The notes beneath the pieces were generated by a model. That model had not been told where the DNA came from. It worked only from the letters and a program-made list of their open reading frames with translations, and did not search any database. A program made the position numbers and the translations under genes. Source: Hydrogeniiclostridium mannosilyticum (GTDB taxonomy: Bacteria > Bacillota > Clostridia > Oscillospirales > Acutalibacteraceae). Taken from it: a stretch of DNA of 64,000 bases. Within the stretch, counting starts at the first letter, position 1. Every line of letters starts with the position of its first letter. The stretch lies in assembly GCF_003268275.1 (NCBI RefSeq), contig NZ_QLYR01000010.1, positions 1 to 64,000 of the forward strand, written 5' to 3'. Shown here piece by piece: positions 34,701 through 41,403 of this stretch.

Positions 34701-34836
34701 CCCCGAAGCCCATATCTTCCAATACGTCGATTTGTCTCATCAATTCCTCGGTCGTCAGCTCACCATTCCAAGACCAAAACGGTTTGGCCCGGTGTTCTAC
34801 CCCAGGATTTTTAAACTCTTTGTCGATTTGGCGCAT
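31729..34836 (-). CDS. GH106-like alpha-L-rhamnosidase
   Basis: A 1035-aa protein whose N-terminus (FWSWNGELTTEELMRQ...MGFGGFFMHSRTGLQTEYLG, then WLYDEDRWPSGIAGG) matches glycoside hydrolase family 106. That family removes L-rhamnose from plant polysaccharides and glycosides. The catalytic barrel spans about 1-640 and beta-rich domains follow. There is no signal peptide, so it acts on imported oligosaccharides. An unusual four-Cys cluster (C680, C683, C685, C687) sits between domains. A divergent MFS transporter gene lies 143 bases away. Confidence 0.85.
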   Translation of the reverse strand: MRQIDKEFKNPGVEHRAKPFWSWNGELTTEELMRQIDVLEDMGFGGFFMHSRTGLQTEYLGEDWFRLTNECADEAKKRGLEAWLYDEDRWPSGIAGGRVTKNPAYRMRSLRMQVLQGGSVPAGEENLVAAFACRLENEVDLYDCEQLKPGDKTDKTLLLMRSVEMEKDPNYNGYTYVDTMNPEATQYYIELTHEQYKEKCGKRLGDSILGIFTDEPHRGTLMDAFGTGGDLARIPWSARIPEEFKKRFGYDLIPHLAEIYYKPEGRSVAQVKQHFVELCEQLFLESFMEPLNKWCDENNMIFTGHVLHEDCLTAQTVMNGSMMRNYEHMTYPGIDILSGYNKCYWVAKQIESAARQTGKKVLLSELYGCSGWQMRLEDYKFAGDWQALFGINLRCPHLSWYTMEGEAKRDYPASIFFQSPWYKEYKSLEDYYARIGLVMKQGDPVCDLLVLNPIESVWCQVHIGWAENLGPKAPEIKKLEDQYTQLFYWLCEGHVDFDYGDEDFLKRMGAVEKAANGAPLLRVGQSVYKTVLVSGAVTMRSETLKLLKAFENAGGRVIFAGEKPAYLDALPVEAGTYDFGSSVAFEREPLLAKLDMAAARCDSDKIYLQMRKDGDEYYAMFLNMVEEPVETVINLPEGAVTELCCRTGKQTPVCRNADGTMKVFFQPGQEHLFRVSAKTCPDCGCKCGEESVETEKQQAQGVSLGDPIAYELDEDNVCVLDMVQYRVENGGWSDEMEILQADRRIRDILGLPYRGGSMLQPWYAKLLMKEKPKEEGTAFELRFAFEAETVPSSPLCLALEHPERYSVAFNGVELDMTPDGWWVDPCFQKVHVPNNAIVTGKNTVVLKGRYCSDSGLEAMYLLGRFGVRLETRGESLPAVEKVSYAPGARHLYGGVHLLGGTSVLTELPKVLKLGSIVEQGLPCYSGKVTYKFRVPEGAGEGEISLEGFGGACVNVAGQTISFMPYKACVKANEDGTLDVQVVLTRRNTFGPLHELPIVAFAYGPDSFMTTGDHFTRGYGLIGNGLHAAPVWTACK

Positions 34837-34866
34837 CTAATTTTGCCTCCTTAAAAAATTTTGCAA

Positions 34867-34895
34867 TTGACAATGTCAAAGCGCTATGATACTGT
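34867..34895 (+). promoter_or_regulatory. Promoter and operator-like palindrome before the MFS gene
   Basis: TTGACA (34867-34872) and TACTGT (34890-34895) are spaced 17 bp on the plus strand. The -35 overlaps the palindrome TTGACAATGTCAA (34867-34879), a probable repressor site in the divergent GH106/MFS intergenic region. Confidence 0.6.
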
Positions 34896-34979
34896 TTATC
34901 CTGAAAAGCGAGTAGGCGATGGCTCGCTACACGCTGATCATACACAACCAATTTATAAAAAGAAAGCGGGGAACCCTCC

Positions 34980-36314
34980 ATGGCCCTCACGCGAAAGCTG
35001 CACAACGGCGCAATACAGATGTGCGCCAGCGCCCATATTTACGGGCAGGAAACCGCTCCGCGCTCCCGCCGCAACATCATGCTCAGCTCGCTGGTCTACA
35101 ACGTCGTTTTCAATATCATCAACGGCACTTACCTGACAGGCTTTTGCCTGGCCATGGGCGCAGATGCAAACTATGTAAACATCATTGTTGTCATCATGTC
35201 CATCTGCAATATGTTCCAATTGGTGTCTCCCTTGATCTTTGAGCGTTTGAAGCAGCGTAAAAAGCTCATTATCCTTCTGCGCGCCGCCGCGCACGCCATC
35301 AATCTGCTGGTGATTCCGCTTATTGCGATGAGCGGGCTTGCCGTTGAAACGCTGCTGCCCGTCATTGGCGTGCTGTTCGGCGCCGCACAGCTTATTAACG
35401 CGCTGATCGCTCCGGGGCTGCAGGTTTGGCACATCGGCTGTATCCCAGAGGAAAAGCGCTTGGGCTACTTCAGCCTTTTCAGTGTGCTCAACTGCATCAT
35501 TACCTACGGCAGCCTTTTTCTTGCTGGAATTTTCGCGGATATTCTCGTCCGCTCGCTGGGCGACCATTACGCCCTCCCAACACTGCGGCTGGTTTTTCTA
35601 ATGCTGGCAGCGCTAGATATTCTTTTCCTCACCAGAATACATGAATACCCCAACCCGCCCAGCGCAAAGCCTTCCCTTCGCCAGATACTGCGCTGCATTC
35701 CCGCCTGCCCTGCCTATATGAAGATTATTGGCATCGCCGCGCTGTGGAATTTCGTCGCCAATGTTCCCAGCCAGTACTACACAACCTATCTGCTTGACAA
35801 CCTGAACCTGAGCTATACCTTCATCAACAGCGTAAACCTGTTCAATATCGTCGCCGTCATCCTGCTGACGCCGCTGTGGAAAAAACTAATCCAGCGCAAA
35901 GGGCTGCGCGGCACACTGTTTCTTGCCCTGCTGTTCTACGCCCCCCACGCCTTAGGGCTCTCGCTCGTCGGCACGGAAACGGTGTTTTTATACCCGCTCT
36001 CCAGTCTATATGGCATCGTTTTCAGCGTCGGGTTCACCCTGTGTTTTACACTGGTTCCTTACATAGACCTGCCTCACGAAAACCGCACTGTCTACATGGC
36101 GCTCTATAACACCTGCTGTGCGCTGGCAGCCCTGCTGGGAGTCCTAGCCGGCAGGCTGATTTACACGCTGTTTGGGAGCATGGCGCCCATTATTCTGTTT
36201 GGCACAGAGATCGCTCCCGCACGCCTGCTGGTCATCGGTTTTTCGCTTTTTCTCTTTCTGGCCGCGTTTCTCTCACGGGCCATGCTTAAGAAACAGCCGG
36301 AAAGCACGGCCTGA
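34980..36314 (+). CDS. MFS transporter
   Basis: A 444-aa protein with about 12 transmembrane helices after a hydrophilic N-terminus of about 35 residues. It has MFS-like repeats: the loop LIFERLKQRKKLIILLR after helix 2 and a second-half equivalent LWKKLIQRKGLRGTL. It is divergent from the GH106 gene and shares its control region, so it probably imports a rhamnose-containing saccharide or glycoside. The ribosome site (GCGGGGA) is weak. Confidence 0.85.
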   Translation: MALTRKLHNGAIQMCASAHIYGQETAPRSRRNIMLSSLVYNVVFNIINGTYLTGFCLAMGADANYVNIIVVIMSICNMFQLVSPLIFERLKQRKKLIILLRAAAHAINLLVIPLIAMSGLAVETLLPVIGVLFGAAQLINALIAPGLQVWHIGCIPEEKRLGYFSLFSVLNCIITYGSLFLAGIFADILVRSLGDHYALPTLRLVFLMLAALDILFLTRIHEYPNPPSAKPSLRQILRCIPACPAYMKIIGIAALWNFVANVPSQYYTTYLLDNLNLSYTFINSVNLFNIVAVILLTPLWKKLIQRKGLRGTLFLALLFYAPHALGLSLVGTETVFLYPLSSLYGIVFSVGFTLCFTLVPYIDLPHENRTVYMALYNTCCALAALLGVLAGRLIYTLFGSMAPIILFGTEIAPARLLVIGFSLFLFLAAFLSRAMLKKQPESTA

Positions 36315-36454
36315 TTTTAGCGACGGGCAAATTATAGCATTGACCACCCCGCTTGTCAATAAATTCACCCTGGCCAAAAGATTATCATCGCTTACCACAA
36401 ATAAACGCCCGTGTTTTTATATAAATATCATAGAAAAGAGAGGACCCCAAAATT

Positions 36455-37630
36455 ATGGATCTGCACACTCTTTACCAGGGCAGATGCCCTGCCGGCGACT
36501 ATGACCAATACATGAAATTCATCGACCTTGTTTTCCGGTTTGAGCCGGGCCCGGAAAGCGGTTTTCTGCATATATTGCCCAAGCTCTACAAGCCCTGCTA
36601 CCACCCCTGTGAAAATGCAATTGTCCTGAAGGAAAACGGCAGGATTCTTGCCGCGGCCGGCATCTTTCCCATGGAAGCGCACATCGGCGGCCAATCCTTG
36701 AAGGTCTTCGGCATCGGCAACGTCTCGGTGCACCCGGAAGCACGTTCCCGCGGCTATATGAAGCAGGTTATGAACGCGGCCCTTCGGGAAATGATTGCAC
36801 AGGGCGGCGCATACAGTGCGCTCGGCGGCCTGCGCAGCCGCTACCAGTACTTTTCCTATGAACGCTGCGGGCAATCCTTCCGATTCTTTGTCACACCGAA
36901 CGGTATCCGGCATCAAATTGGCGGCGTTGCCCCCCTCGCCCTGCGGGAGGTGCTGGAGCCAGGGCCGGCGCTGGATGAAATCAGCCGCCTGCAAAGCGCG
37001 GCGCCCCTCCATTTCTGCCGGGGAGAAGGAACGGAAACACTGGATGTGCTCCATTCCTGGGGCTCCGTTCCCTATGCCGCCTACAGCGGCGGCGAAATCG
37101 CCGGTTATATCGTCTATCAAAAAAATCCAGCGCAGATTTCTGAATTTCGTGTAAAGCCCGGCTATGAGGATGCCCTTTTATCCGCATGTGTCGGCGCCTT
37201 TGGAAAAGAGGACGGCCTCTCCTTCCTTTTTCATCCTTACGACACCGGCTACCTGCCCTACTTTTTCAGCCGTTGCGAGTCCTACACTGTCGGCGACAAT
37301 GAAAATTTTTCCGTCTTTTGCTTTGAGGCCGTACTGCGTGCTTTTCTTGCCCTGGAAAGCCGTTTCCATCCGCTGGCGGATGGGACTCTCTCCGTTCTGA
37401 TTCACGGGATTGCCGGTGATGAGGCGCTGACACTGCGGGTTACACATGGCATCGCCGAGGTAAGCAAGGGCCTTTCCCAAGAAGCAGGCGCCCCTTTTAT
37501 GGAGCTTGACCACCTGGCTGCCATGCGGTTTTTCTTCCGGGGCCACGCGGCGGAACGCAGTGCGCTGCCGCTGCAAATTGCCGCCTGGTTTCCACTGCCG
37601 CTGGCGCAACCGCATTTAGACGAGGTATGA
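36455..37630 (+). CDS. GNAT acetyltransferase, Eis-like two-domain type
   Basis: A 391-aa acetyl-CoA-dependent N-acetyltransferase. The N-terminal GNAT domain has the acetyl-CoA loop in GIGNVSVHPEARSRGYMKQVM (R/Q-x-x-G-x-G/A variant, about 88-108). The following region, with ALGGLRSRYQYFSYERCG, and the C-terminal sterol-carrier-like part resemble Eis-family enzymes. AGAGAGGA precedes the ATG. The substrate is unknown. Eis relatives acetylate aminoglycosides or peptides, but resistance is not implied. Confidence 0.8.
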   Translation: MDLHTLYQGRCPAGDYDQYMKFIDLVFRFEPGPESGFLHILPKLYKPCYHPCENAIVLKENGRILAAAGIFPMEAHIGGQSLKVFGIGNVSVHPEARSRGYMKQVMNAALREMIAQGGAYSALGGLRSRYQYFSYERCGQSFRFFVTPNGIRHQIGGVAPLALREVLEPGPALDEISRLQSAAPLHFCRGEGTETLDVLHSWGSVPYAAYSGGEIAGYIVYQKNPAQISEFRVKPGYEDALLSACVGAFGKEDGLSFLFHPYDTGYLPYFFSRCESYTVGDNENFSVFCFEAVLRAFLALESRFHPLADGTLSVLIHGIAGDEALTLRVTHGIAEVSKGLSQEAGAPFMELDHLAAMRFFFRGHAAERSALPLQIAAWFPLPLAQPHLDEV

Positions 37631-37678
37631 CCCTGGCCCCCCCTTCTCGTTGTGATAAGGCTTTTTAAAGTACAGCAT

Positions 37679-37714
37679 AAAAGCGCTGCCGCCGTGTATG
37701 GCGACAGCGCTTTT
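37679..37714. terminator. Bidirectional terminator between GNAT gene and ackA
   Basis: AAAAGCGCTG (37679-37688) pairs with CAGCGCTTTT (37704-37713). An inner CGCC/GGCG pair extends the stem, and T-runs lie on both strands. It serves two convergent genes. Confidence 0.88.
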
Positions 37715-37740
37715 GTTTTATGGCATATGCCTTGATTCGC

Positions 37741-38994
37741 TCAAATATCTTCCAGGTCAACGACAGTTTTATCCTCTGTTGATGCATATTCCAGCTTTTC
37801 AACAATCGTCTTCGTGTCCCGTGCAATGACAAGTTCCTCGTTTGTGTTGATGACGTAAACCGGGACATGGGAGTCGAACGCAGAGATTTTCCCCTCTTTG
37901 CCGCTGACCATCTGGTCGTTGAGCTCGCCGTCGATTCGGACGCCCAGGTACTTCAGCCCACGGCAGACGCTATAGCGCAGATGCGGCTGGTTTTCACCCA
38001 GGCCGGCGGTAAAGACGATGCAGTCCAGGCCGCCCATCGCCGCCGTATAAGCGCCGATGTACTTTATAATCTGGTAAGTCAGCATCTCATGCGCCAAAAT
38101 CGCCTTGGGGTCCCCCTCAATTTCCGCCTTGGTCACATCGCGGTCGTCGCTGTACCCGCAGATGCCCAGCATGCCGGACTTCTTGTTCAGAATATCATCC
38201 ATTTGCTCCGGCGTAAGGCCCTCTTTTTCCATGATAAAGGTAACGATGGACGGGTCCAGCGAGCCGCTGCGGGTGCCCATCATAAAGCCGTCAAGCGGCG
38301 TGAGGCCCATGGTCGTGTCAATGACCTTGCCGTCACGAATAGCGGCAATGGAAGAGCCGTTGCCGATGTGGCAGGTAATCATCTTGATATCCTCAAGGGG
38401 CTGGTGCATAAGATGCGCGCAGTGTGTGCTGACATAGCGGTGAGAAGTGCCGTGGAAGCCATAGCGGCGAATCTGATACTTTTCATAATATTCATAGGGG
38501 ATCGCATACATATAGGCCTTGCGCGGCATAGTGGAATGGAAGGAGGTGTCGAATACAACGCACTGAGGGAGGTTCTTCCCAAACACCTGCTGGCAAGCCA
38601 GAATCCCCTGCAATTCCGGCCCGTTGTGCAACGGAGCGAGCGGAATCAGGCTTTCAATGCCCTTCAGTACCTCATCATTCACCAGCAGGGATTTGCGGAA
38701 CATCGCACCGCCCTGCGCCACACGGTGGCCGACTGCTGCAATCTCGGACAAATTTTTAATAACGCCGTACTCTTTGTTGGTCAGCGCCTCCGTCACCAGC
38801 TGGAAGGCCTCTGTGTGGTCCTTCATGGGTGCATCGTGCTTTGTTCCGCGGCCATCCGATGTCTTATGGCTGAAGCTTCCGACTTCCTGCCCAATTCTTT
38901 CACAGTTTCCCTTTGCAAGCATCTCTTCGTTGTCCATATCAATCAACTGATATTTCAGCGAGGAGCTGCCGGCATTAATAACCAATACCTTCAT
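37741..38994 (-). CDS. ackA: Acetate kinase
   Basis: A 417-aa ASKHA-fold kinase producing ATP and acetate from acetyl phosphate. Signatures: VLVINAGSSSLKYQL at the start, RRYGFHGTSHRYV with the catalytic His, TMGLTPLDGFMMGTRSGSLDP and VFTAGLGENQP. It is not accompanied by pta here. It has its own promoter, which overlaps that of the divergent tmcAL gene. It fits an acetate-forming fermentation. Confidence 0.96.
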   Translation of the reverse strand: MKVLVINAGSSSLKYQLIDMDNEEMLAKGNCERIGQEVGSFSHKTSDGRGTKHDAPMKDHTEAFQLVTEALTNKEYGVIKNLSEIAAVGHRVAQGGAMFRKSLLVNDEVLKGIESLIPLAPLHNGPELQGILACQQVFGKNLPQCVVFDTSFHSTMPRKAYMYAIPYEYYEKYQIRRYGFHGTSHRYVSTHCAHLMHQPLEDIKMITCHIGNGSSIAAIRDGKVIDTTMGLTPLDGFMMGTRSGSLDPSIVTFIMEKEGLTPEQMDDILNKKSGMLGICGYSDDRDVTKAEIEGDPKAILAHEMLTYQIIKYIGAYTAAMGGLDCIVFTAGLGENQPHLRYSVCRGLKYLGVRIDGELNDQMVSGKEGKISAFDSHVPVYVINTNEELVIARDTKTIVEKLEYASTEDKTVVDLEDI

Positions 38995-39025
38995 GTCGAT
39001 CCTCCTGTTTTCAATAAATCCCGTC

Positions 39026-39079
39026 TTGCATGATAATCTGTTCGTACTATATAATAATACAAAAGTACAATGATTTCAA
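39026..39079. promoter_or_regulatory. Overlapping face-to-face promoters of ackA and tmcAL
   Basis: Minus strand: TTGAAA (39074-39079), 17 bp, TATTAT (39051-39056) for ackA. Plus strand: TTGCAT (39026-39031), 18 bp, TATAAT (39050-39055) for tmcAL. The two -10 elements lie on the same six to seven base pairs, so only one can be open at a time. Confidence 0.6.
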
Positions 39080-39092
39080 GGAGTTTCGAGAA

Positions 39093-40295
39093 ATGCTTAT
39101 CGCCGGAATCGTCGCGGAATACAATCCCTTCCATAAGGGGCACGGCGCCCTTCTGCAATATTGCCGCGAGTGCGGCGCCAGCCACGTTGTTGCCGTAATG
39201 AGCGGCAATTTTGTCCAGCGCGGGGAACCGGCATTGCTGAGCAAGCACGCCAGGGCTGAAATGGCCGTGCGCAACGGTGTGGACCTCGTCATTGAGCTGC
39301 CCGTCTACTGGGCCCTGTCCGGTGCAGAAAATTTTGCGCTCGGCGCCGTTTCCCTGCTGGCGGCTGCCGGCTGCCAGCGCCTTTGCTTTGGCAGCGAGTG
39401 CGGCGATGCCGGCCTGCTGCAAGAGGCGGCCGCCGCCCTTTTGCAGCAGGATTTTATAACCGAAACCCGCGAGCGGTTGAAAACGGGCCTCTCCTTTGCC
39501 GCCGCCCGAAACCAGGTTTGGGCGGAACGCTTCGGCGGCCCGTTGGCAGGGCTGCTGCAAGCCCCCAACAATATTTTGGGCGTCGAGTACTGCAAGGCGC
39601 TTATCCGTCTCGGAACGGCCATGCAGCCCTGTTCCATGCGGCGCGCAGGCCCCGGCCATCACGACAGGGCGCCGCTGGCCGGTATTGCAAGCGGGACTCT
39701 TTTGCGAAGGATGATTACAGCCAATGAAAATTGGGAAAACTATCTTTCAGCCGAGAGCGGCATGATTGTGCACCGGGAAATTTCCCTTCTGCACGCGCCT
39801 GCCGCAACCGGGCGTATAGAAAACGCTATTTTAGCGGCTCTACGCAAAATGTCCCCCGCCGGTTTTTCCCGTCTGCCGGATATCAGCGAGGGGCTGGAAA
39901 ACCGTCTTTACCAGGCCGCGCAGGCCGCCGTTTCTCTGAACGGCTTTTACCGGCTGGTAAAATCAAAGCGGTACGCGCTTTCCAGAATCAGACGCCTGGC
40001 GATGTGCGCTTTTCTCGGCATAGAGGCCCAGGCGCCTTTTACCCTGCCCCCCTACCTGCGCGTGCTCGCTATGAACCCGCAGGGCGCGGCTTTGCTGCGC
40101 GCCGTAAAGCTGCGGGGAGAGCTGCCCATCCTCACGCGGGCGGCGCAAGCAAGCCAGCTTTCACCTGCTGCCCGCGCTCTTTGGCTGCAGGAACAGCAGA
40201 GCTGTAACCTGTATAATTTATGCTTGCCGCAACCGCTGCCCTGCGGAACAGATCTGACGCAAAAATTATTTTATCTGCCAAAAATTCAGCCTTAA
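39093..40295 (+). CDS. tmcAL: tRNA(Met) cytidine acetate ligase
   Basis: A 400-aa nucleotidyltransferase-fold enzyme. TmcAL uses acetate and ATP to make N4-acetylcytidine at the wobble position of elongator tRNA-Met. The ATP site NPFHKGH is at residues 11-17. The VMSGNFVQRGEPALLSKHAR block and GxASGTLLR follow. I start at MLIAGIVAEY (AAGGAG upstream); a longer frame overlaps the promoter. Divergence from acetate kinase is common and links two acetate-related genes. Confidence 0.93.
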   Translation: MLIAGIVAEYNPFHKGHGALLQYCRECGASHVVAVMSGNFVQRGEPALLSKHARAEMAVRNGVDLVIELPVYWALSGAENFALGAVSLLAAAGCQRLCFGSECGDAGLLQEAAAALLQQDFITETRERLKTGLSFAAARNQVWAERFGGPLAGLLQAPNNILGVEYCKALIRLGTAMQPCSMRRAGPGHHDRAPLAGIASGTLLRRMITANENWENYLSAESGMIVHREISLLHAPAATGRIENAILAALRKMSPAGFSRLPDISEGLENRLYQAAQAAVSLNGFYRLVKSKRYALSRIRRLAMCAFLGIEAQAPFTLPPYLRVLAMNPQGAALLRAVKLRGELPILTRAAQASQLSPAARALWLQEQQSCNLYNLCLPQPLPCGTDLTQKLFYLPKIQP

Positions 40296-40315
40296 GAAAG
40301 GAGCCGGTGCCGCCC

Positions 40316-41254
40316 GTGGCCATCCAAATAAACGAAACGGATGATCCCATCTTGGGAAAATGCGTCTATATTCAAAACAGCCTCCTCCGCATCGTGGTAT
40401 CCATCTCCTATGGACCGCGCATCTTATCCCTTGGCTTTACCGGGGAGGAAAATATTTTTTGGTATGATTCTGGACTCACACGTAAAACTGCTGCCGCGGA
40501 AATGGCTGAGGCCTATGGCCCCGGCGCATGCTTCTACGAGTACGGTGGACACCGGCTCTGGGCCGCGCCGCCGCGAATGCCGGAAACCTACTACCCGGAC
40601 AACGACCCCGTCACCTATACCATCCGCCCGGAGGGGGTGCTTTTTACTCCGCCGCCCCAGCGCCGCAACGGCCTGCAAACAAGCCTGGAGCTTGTGCTTT
40701 CCCCGGAAGCGCCTAACCTGATGGTTATTCACAGCGCGGAAAACCTGGGAAAAGAAAAGAGCCATCTTGCCCTGTGGCCGATTACCATGCTGCGCCCGGG
40801 AGGCACTGTGGTGCTCCCGCAAAACAACGAGGAAACAGACGGGAACCTGCCCGACCGGGTGCTCACGCTATGGCCCGGCAGCAATATCTGCGACCCCCGG
40901 CTTACTCTTGGCAACCGTTATATTTTAATCCGCCATGCCGCCATGCCGGGTGAGCATCCGCTTATTTTAGGCACCAATAATACTTCGGGCTGGTTGGCCT
41001 ATGCGCTGGAGGGTACGGTTCTCGTGAAACGTTACGTACACAACCCCAATATCAGCTACCCCAACCACAATTGTTCCTGCCGTGTATACGCCGGCGACAG
41101 CTTTGTTCAGCTTGAAAGCATCAGCCCCATGTATGGACTTGAGCCCGGCCAGGCAATCCGCCATGTGGAAAACTTCACCCTGTACCATTCAGACGCATTG
41201 CCGCAAAGTCCGAAAGAGTCAGCAATTCAAAGTTTTATTGATAATCTGCGTTAA
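40316..41254 (+). CDS. DUF4380-like protein, mutarotase-like fold
   Basis: A 312-aa beta-rich cytoplasmic protein. The blocks SYGPRILSLGF, YGGHRLWAAPPRMPETYYPDN and ENLGKEKSHLALWPITML match DUF4380, a family related to aldose-1-epimerases. It likely binds a sugar. The GTG start is preceded by AAAGGAG, 20 bases after the tmcAL stop. Enzymatic activity is unproven. Its position next to a GH78 gene fits a role in sugar handling. Confidence 0.75.
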   Translation: MAIQINETDDPILGKCVYIQNSLLRIVVSISYGPRILSLGFTGEENIFWYDSGLTRKTAAAEMAEAYGPGACFYEYGGHRLWAAPPRMPETYYPDNDPVTYTIRPEGVLFTPPPQRRNGLQTSLELVLSPEAPNLMVIHSAENLGKEKSHLALWPITMLRPGGTVVLPQNNEETDGNLPDRVLTLWPGSNICDPRLTLGNRYILIRHAAMPGEHPLILGTNNTSGWLAYALEGTVLVKRYVHNPNISYPNHNCSCRVYAGDSFVQLESISPMYGLEPGQAIRHVENFTLYHSDALPQSPKESAIQSFIDNLR

Positions 41255-41403
41255 AAATATTTTTATTTCGCTTAAAAATCCGTTTTTATCATTAATTCTG
41301 CCGGATCTTCCCGCATAGCGCCAATAGCGCCAAACGAATAAGGCTGCTTTAAGTACACAGGCCCCGGTCCTTTTACGGCAAAATTCCCGGAGCGGACCGG
41401 CGG

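Noticed and set aside
37867-39033. Long plus-strand open frame opposite ackA (similar ones lie opposite the PBP gene at 4461-5861 and ftsK at 48539-50413)
   Set aside because: These are GC-rich antisense shadows of well-supported genes, with no ribosome sites and no protein-like domains.
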